Below are positions 1 to 12,419 of a stretch of DNA of 64,000 nt, piece after piece (within the stretch, counting starts at the first letter, position 1; the number at the start of each line of letters is the position of its first letter). Both the position numbers and the translations under genes were made by a program. The notes beneath the pieces were generated by a model, which was not told the DNA's origin, searched no databases, and worked only from the letters and a program-made list of their open reading frames with translations. This DNA comes from Owenia fusiformis (taxonomy: Eukaryota; Annelida; Polychaeta; Sabellida; Oweniidae): contig CAIIXF020000002.1 of assembly GCA_903813345.2 (NCBI GenBank), positions 2,272,001-2,336,000 on the forward strand. Reading direction: 5' to 3'.

Positions 1-2850
1 TTGGATGGATGCTATAACTTTTGAAATAAGGGAGATACAGGTCTCATTTTTTCCGTTCTTCGTAAATGGCTGGTTTTTAGTATTGTATCATACTTTGGGA
101 GCTGGTATATGATTGGTTGCCATGGTAACCAGGGTTTTAGGGAAATTCTGACCCCCTCATTGGATGGATGCTATAACTTTTGAAATAAGGGTAATGCATG
201 TCTCATTTTTTCAGATCTTAGACAATGATTGATTTTAAGTATTAAATCAGACTTTGATAGCTGAAATTTGATTGGTTACCATGGTAACTAGGGTTTTATT
301 AAAATTCAGACCTCCACAATTGATAAATGTTATAACTTTTGAATTCAAGCAGTTACAGACATCAGCTTTTCAGAACTTAAAAGATAATTAGACTTGTGTA
401 TTGTGTCAGACTTTGGAGGTTACAAATATTCTACTCCCTAACTTGTTTTTACTCATCATTATAGTTTTCATCTTCCACAATGGTCTCTTAATTTAAAATA
501 TCAACAATTTCAACAAGGAAGGATTCTTTTGACCATTGGGGTGTTAAGGATTCCTTGGGGAATTCATCCATGCAGTGTTTGGCTTGGTAGAGCTGGGTTT
601 AGGCTGGCGGGAATGTTTCCATACACAGGTTTGATAATTCCCCCTCTTCAAATGTGAAAGAGTTGAAATGTCAACACCTTCATAAGTGAGGGCAGCACTG
701 TTCTGTTTTTGAGAATACTAGTATAGTATCTCATTGAAACAGCTCATCTAGTAATCTATTAGTGGAAGTTATTGTTTTGTAATTCAGCTGTACTTTTGCA
801 GGTGAACAATTCAACTTTGGAATTTATGGTATCAGGAATTTCTATATTGTTTCCTATTGAAGAAAACAACTTTAAGAATTGTTTGTCTTCAGTTTCAGTT
901 GATTTATTTTACTTTGGTTCAGATCCAGTAACAATAAAATCCAAAGTTGAATTGTTCACCTGCAAAAGAACAGCAGAATTACAAAAATACATTTGAAACT
1001 GCATCAATAAACTACGATATGAGCTGTTCCACATAAGATATTCTCCAAAACACTACTGCCCTCATCATTCAGATCCAGTAACACATTGAAGGCCAATATA
1101 GCTTTGCACAGTACTTCGTTCTAAGTTTGCAGCTACAGAGGTTTGGTTGAGCTTCTGACATTGAATGGGACAGAGTTCACATCAGTTGAGGTTCTTAAAG
1201 TTGTTTTCTTCATGATAGAAAACAATATTTGAAGAGGATGAATGACTAATCCTAAATGTTGGGAGTGAGCAATCATTACAAGGTGGAAGATATTCTACAT
1301 AGCAGCTAATATAATGCAATGAATTACTTTGGAGCCAATGATGAACTCTTTACAAAAAAGGTTCTACAAACCCACGTTTTAATAATTTGAGAATAATATA
1401 TCTCTGAATTCACATCATTTCTAAAAGTATTTTAAAGTTTCATGATGATCACTTCCAGAATAAAATAGTTGTGTGCTTCTAAAAAGCTCTCCATAGTGAC
1501 CCTTCTCCCTTTAAGATCTGATATGAGAATGCAATCCAAATTATGAGGTGTTGCAATGGTCCGGCCGATTTTTCCACTTACTGGTATGAGAATGGTCTTG
1601 GAAAATATGTTACCCCTCACTTGTGGTGTTACATTGGTCGAGTATATATCCTTTATAATGTGAAGTTGTTTTGGGTTGTTTTCCTCAAAGGTCTGCCTTT
1701 TTCTCGGGGCATTGGACATTTTGAATGGCCATGTTTTTATATCTGGATATTTGATATTGCATTGATTCTATATTTGGGCATTTGGTATGACTTTTGGGCA
1801 TTACTTTGGTTGGTATGGAAATACATTCAAATTTAACAGATTGGTATGGGCATATATTGATATCTGAGGGTTCAGCCTAGGACCCCAGCCAAATTTTATA
1901 TACAGTGAACCCCCGGGACCAGTTTTAACCCATTCTGCCAAGCCCAATACTGCATGAATGTACTAAATCCCCTGAGGATCCTCAACTCCAGAATGGTCAA
2001 AACAAGACTTCATTCCAACAGAAACAGTTGATATTTAAATCAAGAGGCAATTGTGCAAAATGAAAACAGTAATGATGAGTAAACATGAACAAGTTAGGAG
2101 TCAGAATATTTGTGAGAACTAGTAGTATGGAATAGGGCAATATTGTCAGATATAAATATACATGTATTGTTTACCTATAGTATTTGATATTTTATAAGCC
2201 AAACAATTTTTGCCTCTCTAGTATTAATGAGTCATGAGCATGTAAATCATATAAAATAGAAAAATTCCAAAAATTTAAAATAAAATGGCAATTTGGTATT
2301 TTATATCATGTATTGACATATATAGAATGAAGGTGAATCTAAAAACAAAAACGGTAGTTACCATGAAAATGAAACATGGTTACCATGGCAAGCAAGTAAA
2401 TCCTAACTTCCAAAGTCTAATACAATATACACATTTTATTATTATCTTATATTTGAAAAGATGATATTTGAAAGATGATATATGCCTGTATAAGTATAGC
2501 GTTTATCAATTTTGGAGGTCTGAATTTCAACAAAACCCTGATTACCATGGTAACCAATCAAATACCAGCTCCCAAAGTCTGAATCAATCCTTAAAATCAA
2601 TCATTGTCTAAGATCTGAAAAAATGAGACACGTATATCCCTTATTCCAAAAGTTATAGCATCCATCCAATGTGGGGGTCCGAATTTCCATAGAACCTTGG
2701 TTACCATAGCAACCGATCACCTACCAGCTCCCAAAGTATGATACAACACTTAAAACCAACCATTTATGAAGATCCGAAAAAATGAGACTTGTATATCCAT
2801 TATTTCAAAAGTTATAGCATCCATCTAATGTGGGGGCTCGAGTGTGTGAA
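1..2850. repeat. Foldback repeat with three-unit arms
   Basis: The left arm holds three related units of about 160 bp, beginning near 1, 158 and 318. Each contains a 'ggatgctataacttttga'-like core and a 'ggttaccatggtaacc' palindrome. Inverted copies lie at about 2490-2540, 2640-2690 and 2800-2845. Further inward, 425-463 is inverted at 2073-2115, and 510-555 is inverted at 1970-2012. The left edge runs off the window. No coding sequence is convincing. The pattern suggests a non-autonomous foldback element or nested MITEs. Confidence 0.7.
660..1075. repeat. Nested imperfect palindrome
   Basis: A separate hairpin is centred near 885. The segment around 770-830 ('gcaggtgaacaattcaac') returns inverted at about 940-990. 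The flanks at 680-760 ('gagggcagcactgtt', 'gaaacagctcat') return inverted at 1018-1065. It sits inside the larger inverted repeat and is probably an independent nested insertion. The small open frame over it (772-996) is a by-product of the palindrome. Confidence 0.6.
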
Positions 2851-4110
2851 ATAGACCCCTGTATAAATCATGGACCCATATAAGGCCAAAATCTGAAATC
2901 CTGTGGACTAATCTTTATATAAGATTGTTGCTAATATATTATAAATGTTTTCTATTCATACTTTAACCCTTCCTAACACAATGGTGACAAAATATGCATG
3001 AAATGACTCTATCATTTCTGAAAAATGGCCTGAAAATCAACACCTGAAGGGTATGTTTTTTCTGTTTTCATGGCAACCGCTTAACCATGTGACATTAAAT
3101 TTTTATCATATATTCATTTAGCCCATATCAATATTTTCAAGTAATTTGGATACATTCCACTGAGTATTTTTGGAGTTCTTGCCTAATTTTATAGTAGGGG
3201 TCCAAATTATAGCCCATGGGGGTTAAAATGGCCACAAAATCTTAAAGCTGAAAAACTAGGATCTAATAATTCATACAAATATGTGAAATCATACTAGCAA
3301 CATGAAAAATTATGTCCCGTAAAATCCCTCTGAACGCATGCATTTAGGCTCATTCTGACTGAACTATTAGGTTTCAACATGTTTATTGTGATCACAAACA
3401 CAGACAGCCAGACATAGACACAGAGCCTGTAAAAGTACAAATTACAACATTTGTGGGTATGGATAAAATTACCAATGCAGAAAAAGAATACATAACATAT
3501 CATCCCTGAATCAACACACAATTACATAAAAGTGGTTATAAATAGCTTAGATATTTGGCATTGAACATTGTGCATATGCGCATTTCAAACAACAATGTGC
3601 ATTCCAATGACCATCTACATTATGTAGAGTAAGCTAAAAAATATATACCATTATAGATTACATAAATGACCAAATGTATCCTGTGAATACAACAGAAGCA
3701 ATAACGCTTATATGAGCAAATGAGAAAAACGATATAAATGCAATCTTCACAGTGAAATGCATATTCTCTAAAATGTATGTGCTTACCCTATTGGCTAACT
3801 GTATAAAGCTGTGGTTGATTGGATTTTGTATGTATCTGCTACCCAAAATGTAAATGTCTGTTTACAAAATATAGATTTTGTTCACAAAGTTGACAAGTTT
3901 CTAAAATTACAATTTTAAGTTCATATTTCTAAAACATCTAATATTTTATATGTAGTTGAACCTTACTTAATGAATATATATGTGATTAATCTCTAGGGCT
4001 ATTATATCTATTAGAAATATTACAAAATGTGGGATAATTTCTTACCAAGTCTTTCTCCATTATGTGTTTATCCAACCAACAAATCTGATTGGTTGAAAAA
4101 TAAAAAGGTC
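2851..4110. other. Gene-free AT-rich stretch
   Basis: No exon with family resemblance, no RNA gene and no clear repeat structure was seen. Short open frames on both strands have AT-rich, low-complexity translations. A 5' exon of the ITIH-like gene could lie here but cannot be identified. Confidence 0.4.
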
Positions 4111-4115
4111 GGAAA

Positions 4116-4232
4116 AAAGTATGCCAAATTATTAGGGAGCATACATTATTACATAATAATTAATTAGAGCAATATGCAAAAAAGGGTACGCCAAATTATT
4201 AGGGAGCATACACTATTGTAAAGTTAATGAGA
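4116..4232 (+). repeat. Two-copy direct repeat
   Basis: A segment containing 'gccaaattattagggagcat' occurs twice about 70 bp apart, each copy followed by a similar 'gagcaat' tail. It is a short tandem duplication with no coding content. Confidence 0.65.
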
Positions 4233-4794
4233 GCAATTGATGCTTGAAAATGAACAGTTAAATACCCTATTTACAACTCTGTATACCAGTCTGCACAATT
4301 CGAGGTTGAGTCTTTGAAAATACCTATATTTAAGCCAGTCGTCCAACTTGATAACGCCCCTGCACGCAAGTCAGCATTAAAGACCACTGCAGCTATAGAG
4401 AAATAAGGTATTGAGGTGTAAAACCATGCACCATACATTTTTGGTCATGCAATATCTAATTTGTCTGAGAAAACCAGCTTTAAAACGTTCAATGGCATGT
4501 AACATGCTCCTGTGTATTCTAAGCAAACACTGAAGTTGAGCGGTTATTAAGAGGGTTACGATAAGCGTTCCGTATAAAAATAAAATGGCGGCTCCAGGCG
4601 AGTCTACTGGATCAGTTTATTTCTGGAAATTAGATAAGTTTTATAAATTCCAGTTTAGTGTAATCGTCTGGAAGATAAAATAATTGGTTTACAATGATTC
4701 TGTAAACATAGGGAGAATGATGCATGTGCACCACCCAATATAAATCCTTGAACTAATCCAAACTGCCTTGTTTTATAGTAGCCCAGACAAAATT

Positions 4795-5716
4795 GTTGAA
4801 GGGTCACTTTTTCTTTAATAACTTTTTTTAATTTTCAGCATTATCAAAATCTGATTACATATTTAAAATCTGGAGTGAAATGCTGACGCACAAATAAAAG
4901 ATTAACGGAACATCTCTTGATTTATTGGTATTATAGGCATTCATAGTATGAGTGACGCAAAAACATAATTCACCATTTTGTCCCATATTTGTTCAAATAT
5001 GGCGGCATGTTTTGTGGATTTAAATGTTCAGTTGAAAGTTAATATTTAAGAAATGTCATAGGCCTACGAAGTCATGTAGACTGCTGCTTTGGTATGAGGT
5101 AAAAACTGCATTTTAAACCTTTCATTTTGAGTTGACGTGTATGTATACCAGTAATAAAAAGGCTCGTACATTGTATGTACAGTATATTGGTAAGGTCGCA
5201 TGACTTAAAGTATTTGGCCATTCCATTGTTGGATAAACAACCCTGGTTCATTTAACCGGTGCAACTATAGGGTCATTCTGCAAAAGTCTTTCCCAGTCAC
5301 ACGCCTCTTAACCCATCCTTGGCATGCATTTGAATTGTTGTTCAGCTTTTCAATGGCCTCTAAGATGGCTATTTGGAGTTCTTGATAGGATTGAGGACCT
5401 ACTCTGAACCACGAACATTTCGATAGAGTTGAGTTCATATACCCTTTGAGGGAGTTGACTTATATTAATATCAACTTTCAACTAAACATTCAAATTCACG
5501 CCATATGCCACCATTTTGAACAAAAATGAGGCAAAATGATGAATTGTGTATTTGCCTCAGTCATACAAGGAACGCATATAATATCAATAAATCAAGAGAT
5601 GTTCTTTAAATATTTTTTTGTATTTTTGTATTTTTACTCTAGTTTTCAAATATATAATCAGATTTTGATAATACTGAAAATCAAAAAGGTGATTTAAGAA
5701 AAAGTGACCCTTGAAC
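4795..5716. mobile_element. MITE-like inverted-repeat element
   Basis: The left arm (4795-5050) starts 'TTGAAGGGTCACTTTTTC'. It is inverted at 5460-5716, which ends 'GTGACCCTTGAAC'. The arms are about 260 bp and clearly diverged. A related, partly rearranged copy is at 7713-8270. No transposase frame is visible, so this is a non-autonomous family present at least twice within 4 kb. Confidence 0.7.
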
Positions 5717-6206
5717 TATTCTGTTCTATTCTCTGCTATTTTATAGGATCATTTCATAAGGCCAAACTATTTGCAAATACATGATGGGTAAATCTAGATG
5801 TAATTGTTCCTATTAAACACAGATAGAAGATCTTGAAACCTTACCCATAAATTGTGAAATTGATTTGTCAACATAGAAAGCTCTCTTTTATTAATGTGTG
5901 ACTATCCTTACTATAATATTCCTTCAATAATAGGCAGAGTTTTTTTTGCAATGACTCTTACCTGTTATCCTTAAGTAATATTCTGGGATTGTCCCTTCTA
6001 TACTAAAAGATGAGCAACACCAAATACGAGCGTTCGATTTGCTAAACGATATTTATTACCCTTTAATTCGAAAACTATATACATTTGTTAATGGGCGATT
6101 GATACGTATACGTTGTCATTTCGATGTTCAGTTCAGTTCAGTATCTTTATTTGTTCCACATAAGTGAGGATTTAAACATTATCTATGGTCAGAGCAATAC
6201 CAGGTA

Positions 6207-6886
6207 TACAGGGTGTCTCAAAAAATGTTCCCAAAACTATATCAAGAGCACAGATAAACCAATCACTATTTTCAGATATTTTTTGCATGGTCATGTAGCC
6301 AAAACATGAAAGTTTTCTCCCAAATATACCATTTTTATTTCAGTCTTGTCTTTTTGATGCTTAACTCTTTACCTTTTACACCACATAATCGATGTAACCT
6401 CGTATTTCGATGAAAGTCTGTATCCTTACTGCTACATTGTTCATCACATTTGATAATACTTCCAGTGAAATGTTTTGGATTTCTCTTTGGATGTTGCCTT
6501 TAAGTTGTTCTAGGTCTTTTTGCTTGGAATGAGCATTAAAACACTCCTTCAAATAGCCACAGCGAAGGATGTTTGAGGAAGACGATGGCAGAACAAACAC
6601 AGATAATCAGGTCAATTATCGGCAAATGATTCAGAGTTAGGCAGGTTGGCCTGGAGACCAACTGATATCCAAATGAAAACAAAGTGGTCTCAAATTGATA
6701 CACACAACAAAGGCAACATTAGAATCCCATCCAATGCAGTTTCTTGAACCTGAATTAGGAACTGTGTATAGGGGAAAAAACTTTCATCTTTTATCTACAA
6801 GATCATGCAAAAAGTGTCTGAAAATATTGATTAGTTTGTCTATGCTGTTGATATACTTTTGAGTACATTTTTTTAGACACCCTATA
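6207..6886 (-). mobile_element. Decayed Tc1/mariner-like element
   Basis: The terminal inverted repeats read 'ATACAGGGTGTCTCAAAAAA' on the left and the complement of 'TTTTTTTAGACACCCTAT' on the right, next to TA dinucleotides. On the - strand a remnant at about 6376-6600 resembles the C-terminal part of an IS630/Tc1/mariner transposase: a 'GYLKE' block, then 'LEQLKGNIQREIQNIS', then 'RIQTFIEIRGYIDYV'. Upstream on the same strand is a broken stretch reading like the region before that block ('SWSPGQPA'). Stops and frame breaks show it is inactive. Confidence 0.75.
6376..6600 (-). pseudogene. Transposase C-terminal remnant
   Basis: This open frame matches only the end of an IS630/Tc1/mariner-type transposase: the GYLK motif after the last catalytic region, then the helical tail. 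The upstream catalytic part is disrupted. It is a fossil within the inverted-repeat element at 6207-6886 and not a host gene. Confidence 0.65.
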
Positions 6887-7519
6887 TAATAGCAAGTGAT
6901 AAATCACATATTTGGAAAGGAATGATATCAGTGATGATATTGGAATGAGGTTTGATATCGATATCATCCCGCTTATTCTGATACCATCCCGTTCAGGGAA
7001 ATCGTTTTAGACTTCGTTTCATTATTTTCACATTCACATCATTTATCAGTTAGATTACTAATATCCAAACGACATGTTTATGTTTTGACAGTAATAATAT
7101 GAAATTCAAGTAACGTCAATGTTTCCAAAATTAATCTTTATTGTTTTTTCATCAAACAGATGACTTTTTAGGTAGATATATATAAGTTATTTACTGGGAT
7201 GGATTGAATATGGGTTTTATTCCGAGGGACAATATGATATTGACCGAAGGGTAATATGATATTGACCGAGGGAGCACAGTTACATGCATTGCTATGAAAC
7301 AGCTACATGCATTTATAAATTGGCGATTGATATGTGTACGTGTATACATACATGGAGTTTAAATGTTATATACAAGCTTAAACTCTCTAGTGTCAAATTC
7401 GATCTAAATTATATTGACTAATGGCTGATGCCTGACTCATTTTTCTTCGATTTATATCGGCCGGCGCCCAGCCGATTGAGCATTTTGTCCTGTTATATTT
7501 ATTTCCTTGTTTCATTTAG

Positions 7520-10500
7520 GAGTATGCTACAATATCAATTGTGACTTCGTTTGGACTTGCAAGCAAACGTTTCCTACAGTATCACCCGTTTGTCTCTCAA
7601 CCAGGGATGCAAGTGGATGTTGCGAGGGTTGTGCGAGGGGTGAGTAATAGCAAAACTCAAAATACGTTTTCTGAAATATTCAGCTATAAATAGTATCCCG
7701 GATAGAATTGTCCAAGGGTCACTTTTTCTTGAATAACTTTTTTAATTTTCAGTATTATCAAAATCTGATTATATATTTGAAACTAGAGTAAAATTCTGAC
7801 ATACAAAAAAATATTAAGGAACAACTCTAAATGTATTAATATTATAGGCGTTCATATAATGAGTGACGCAAATACCTATCACACCATTTTGTCTCACATT
7901 TGTTCAAATATGGCAGCATGTATTGTGAATTTGAATGATCAGTTGAAAGTTGATATTTAAACATATGAAGTCATGTAGACTGATGTTTTTAGTATAAGGT
8001 AATGATTACATTCAAAAATCTCTTTTGAAGAAGTTCATACATTTTGTATGTAAAGTATGGTATGGTTGACTGTCTTTTGCTTTCCATTGTAACCCGTATT
8101 GGATTAGCAGCTTTAGTTTGTTTAACCCATGGAACTATACGGCCATACTGCTACTATAATGTGGGGAGCCACTTTTTCATATAACTCTCAAAATATTCAA
8201 AGTCAACAAATATGAGGCAAAATGGTGAATTATTTTTTTGCGTCATTCAAACAAGGGCGAACGTAATCGCAAATTGGCGTTCGGTTTTTTACCGCATCCG
8301 ATTTGAATTAGCCAATAAATGATCTTATACACGATTGTCTAATGAAGACCAAACAAAGCCCCGGATGTCGTGTCGTTTCTCGTTTCGTTTGGTACACAAC
8401 TATGCCCCGGGTATTAAATAAGCCCTTGATTCAAACTTACACGTCGCACGAAACTGGGGACAATTAGCGTAACATTATGGCGTCAAAAAACCAAACCAAA
8501 ACAACGAGCAGTATAGGGCGCAAACAGCCTTACAACGTCAAAAACGACAAGCGTCACATTTTTTCCAAGTTTAGTCATCGTAAAAATAAAATACTTTAAC
8601 CTTATCTAATCATGACAAAATTCACAGGGAAGCAAGATCTCGAGAAAAATATATCGAAAATGTTTTTGAATTTTGAAAAACGGTCAAGAAATCCACTTGG
8701 GGCGTTAGTAAAAACAAATATGTATGGAATCTGGGGTAAAAATAGATGCGTCACAATTTTTCAAGTCTCGAAAACATACTGGTTATGGTTTTGTAAATTT
8801 CGCCATGTCAATATTGTGCAGTTAATTTCATTTTCGAATGATACCTAAATTAGAAGGTTAAATGAAGGTAAACTTATTGTTCGTCCCATTCGCATTCCAA
8901 ACTTTACAGAATTTTGAAAATTTTAAAAGCGTCGTATGTAAGATAATTTGAATTGTAGCCGTTAAGCAATCGTGACGTCATAAATGTACATGTTCCATTG
9001 AATAAATTGTGAAATTATCCCAATTTCAACGAGCCCTGTAAGCGTAAAATGTTACGTTTTGCAGTGTTTTTGACGATTTCGGGGTATATTTAACTTTGAA
9101 ACTATGTTGGATCCCATCAAATTAATGAAATGACTGACATGCGAATATAAGATACTTCAAAATGATATAAAACACATAGTTAGCTTTTTTGAATAAGGCT
9201 GGGATTAACGCTCAAAGCTGAGATCAGCCTGTTTTTCCAAATTGTCCCCAGGTCCGTGCACGTCATAACTTTAAACACCTATAATATGATACATTAAAGT
9301 GCGTTCCTTAAATAATTTTTGTGGATGTCAGAATTTTACTCTAGAATGCACGATGCATTGTAATTTTGACCTAACCCGACAATCGGGTAGGCCATTCTAA
9401 AAATATGTCAGACAACTCCAAATCGACCTACAATTTGTAGATCGGCTGACGTATAAGTCGATCCCTGGATTCATTAATTGTAAAAAATATAAAATAGTTT
9501 GCATTTTATTTTGAATTATTTTAAATCATTTTTTCTTATATCTGTAGGTCTTATTGATGCCAGTGACAGTTTTGTTGCCACATATAATGACGCGAGAACT
9601 ATTCTAGATAGAATTGCAACATTTACTCCTACTGAACAAGGACTTATCAACAGCTTGTTTGTTGGTCCTCTTAATTCTACCAAAGATGCATTTTTACTCT
9701 CAAACATGGTGGCATTATTTGACATGCTATTCGATGATGGTTTAGACCCTTGTACATTTGGAAAGAGTGTTGCAACTGGGGTATGGAATATTCATGATAC
9801 TGCCGTGTCATTGTTGGCCTTGCTAGATGATCCCACACACCCTCAATTGAATGATCCGGAAGATCGAAAAAGAATCGATGAATATCGAAAGAAAATGTTG
9901 TGGATCAAAACTTGCATGCTTCCAAAATGTAGGAAATCTTCTATCTAATATTTACCTCTGCAATTTTTTTGTTTTGCCAAATACCCTTTTTATTTTAAGC
10001 TCCATGTCAATCGACAGTCCATTGCATGGTTCCTTAAAAATATATTTCGAAGTCGGTTCAAATATAAAGTATTCAAATGTACAGGTTACATACAGACCAA
10101 AATCACCTGAATATATTTTCTTCATATTTAGCCCCTAGCAAACACAACATACTATCACTGTCTCATGTATGCTTATCACTGTATAGTTTGGAAATTCATA
10201 TTATAACCATTTCACAACTTAACCTGAACCTTAAATATCGATCTCGACTTCACAAAGTGTTACCATGAAATGATAGGTTTATTGTGCATAGCATATGATA
10301 ATATTTCAATTTATTAAATAGTTCTTGAGCGCAAAGGCTTAAAGTGCTTCAAAGACGATGACTGCAGTGGCGGTGTCTGTAAGGATGATTGCTCAGCTTG
10401 TGTACAGTGTAGAACTAATAATGACTGCACCGACCCGATTAAGCCAAACTGTAGAAACAACGGAGCGGGTATAATGGTCTGTGGGGACCCTCATATCTCT

Positions 10501-12378
10501 CAGACTATTCAGGGTGCGGATCACAGACGACTTTGCTATGACTTTGTTGGGAAACCTGGATCAGAGTACCTCTTCCTTAGGGATCATGAGATTGGTAGGA
10601 ATACTATATTTTAGACAGATACGGATAATGCGTTTTCATCATATCAATCACTATGCTGGTAAGAACAATATGCGTCCCAATTATAAAAAAATATAAAATA
10701 TGTCGAGGGAAAGTACGTAGCCACTGTGAGATAATGAACATTTCAGAAAGTGATACTGCCAAAGAACTTTCAAATGATAAAAATAATTTTCCATTAAGAT
10801 TTTGACATAAATACACGGTTCTACGTTTTCCTAAGAAATCATATAATAAGAATGGTTTGTGTACTACAATTACTATCTTTAAGAACAATGACAGCCTGGA
10901 AAATTTTAAGTATAATTGAGCGTGAAGTATCAACTTTAAACATTGTATTTTACCTTTTATGTATACTGTTATTTTATCTTTATATGCAGACTTCTGCACA
11001 TTTTTATCTTAAATGTTTTAATTGCTCCGATTACACTTTCTAGAATATAATTTTGACAGACTAATTTCAGATATCAAAGCAACGTTCGTAGAAGATGAGG
11101 ACGTCAACCATGGTGTCTTCGTTGATTACGTCGGTAACATTGTTGTGGCCAGAAAGGGTATCTCTGTGTCGATATCCCCTGATAAAGTGGTAGTAGAAAC
11201 ATCAAAGGGGGAAACTAATTACAGCTGGAAGGATGAAAGTGTTGAACTTGATGGCGCATGGATGACAGTCAAAAGAAAGCAAATACAAATTTTCATCGAT
11301 AATGGCGAAACTACACTTGTAGTCACACGTAAAGGACGCGCGAAGGGCTCGCCATTTCTTAACTTTGGTGTTACAGAAAAGACGGGCTTATCAGGATACG
11401 CCGGTGGAATAATGGGTACGTTAAAATGAAGTCATTAATCGCCCGTCGTGGATTATCCTTAAGTTACTACATAGACCTTTATTTCAAAATTTTTGAGGAT
11501 AGACTTCAATGATTCCCCAGTCACTTTTCATCTACAATCTACGGCAATCGTACGATGACCATAGTTTTCCAAAATCGAATTTAAAGGGATCAGTACGATG
11601 TCGATTTTCAATATCGATTTTCTGAAGCTACGACCGCTGTAGAGCAAATGTGACTCAACCGGTTTAAATGTTCATGACATCATATATTGATTCTTCATTA
11701 TTTCTATTTTGATTTACATCGACGTGAATTTTCTAGGATGGATTGGTAACGAAGCTATTTTTAATGATGAAGGCTCTGATTCTGGCCACATAACGTTCGG
11801 CAACATCACGATCCCTGTGTACGACGGCAGAGATGGCTGCCTGAGAATTGATGAAGCATATTTGAACAAATTCAGCTCTATTCTCCAGATGTTCAAAATA
11901 TAATAATGTGGACAGTAATAATGAAACAATAATGTAGCTGTTCCTTTTTGAGGAAACTGTCTTCAATGTACTATGTATATGATGACAGTATTGATTTCAT
12001 CAAAAGGAAAGCATACAACAATGATATACACGTTCCGTGAATTTAGGGTAGACACGCATTTCAAAATGTTTCTTCTTATCTATTATATAGCATTTCCACT
12101 AGTCATTCTCAGTCAACGTTTAGTGCTGCCATCTTTAATGGTTTGCAAATAGGTGTTGGAACGTTTGCCTTTCATTTTGTATAAGTTCCAGTATTTGAGG
12201 GAGTTTTTTCTCTTCCTTCAGCAGAGTGTTAGATCGGGGGGAACATAGAACATCATATTTAACATCTCATTAGACTTGCCCTTATTCTTTTCTTTATGCT
12301 GAAGACGTATGAAGAGTGAAGAATGTAAATACATGTCTGTATGTAATTGTATATGGTTACTCTTTTATTTGGAATAAA
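7520..12378 (+). CDS. ITIH C-terminal domain protein, 5' partial
   Basis: Coding exons are inferred at 7520-7639, 9548-9928, 10322-10594, 11071-11415 and 11737-11903 (stop included). The phases agree at every junction. Exon 1 here is Cys-rich (VCYNINCDF... GCCEGCAR) and ends at a GTGAGT donor. Exon 2 is helical with no recognised domain. Exon 3 has a Cys-rich part (LKCFKDDDCSGGVC), then CGDPHI and LCYDFVGKPG. Exons 4 and 5 carry the ITIH C-terminal fold (NYSWKDESVELDG, FLNFGVTEKTGLSGYAGG, then WIGNEAIF). The start codon, signal peptide and the VIT and vWA domains of classical ITIH chains are not seen, so either the 5' part lies elsewhere or this is a short ITIH-C protein. The Cys content suggests secretion. 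The exon 2 donor (AAAT|GTAGGA) is weak. Introns carry MITEs. The ITIH-C assignment is good; the 7520 exon is less certain. Confidence 0.72.
7713..8270. mobile_element. Second copy of the GGGTCAC inverted-repeat MITE
   Basis: From 'CAAGGGTCACTTTTTCTTG' this follows the left arm of the 4795-5716 element in the same orientation to about 7960. It then carries pieces of the other arm near 8180-8270 ('aatatgaggcaaaatggtgaa'). It lies in the first visible intron of the ITIH-like gene and is non-coding. Confidence 0.6.
8437..9265. mobile_element. Putative MITE in ITIH-like intron
   Basis: Inverted ends are visible: 'acgtcgcacgaaactgggg' followed by 'acaatt' near 8441-8465 returns inverted as 'aattgtccccagg' plus 'tccgtgcacgtc' near 9240-9264. 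The interior is AT-rich with a small open frame (8612-8848) of no recognisable family. Target duplication was not resolved. Confidence 0.5.
12373..12378 (+). terminator. Polyadenylation signal AATAAA
   Basis: A canonical AATAAA lies about 470 bp after the stop codon at 11903 and is the best candidate 3' end signal for the ITIH-like gene. The 3' UTR between them shows no special structure. Confidence 0.55.
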
Positions 12379-12419
12379 GAACAGTGTTATGAGTATATTA
12401 TTTCTGCGTTAATCTTCTC

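Noticed and set aside
1432-1719. 95-residue - strand open frame
   Set aside because: No recognised domain or splice partners; it lies inside the inverted-repeat region and overlaps a similar-length frame on the other strand.
8612-8848. 78-residue open frame
   Set aside because: It lies within a putative MITE in an intron, shows no family resemblance and no splice support.
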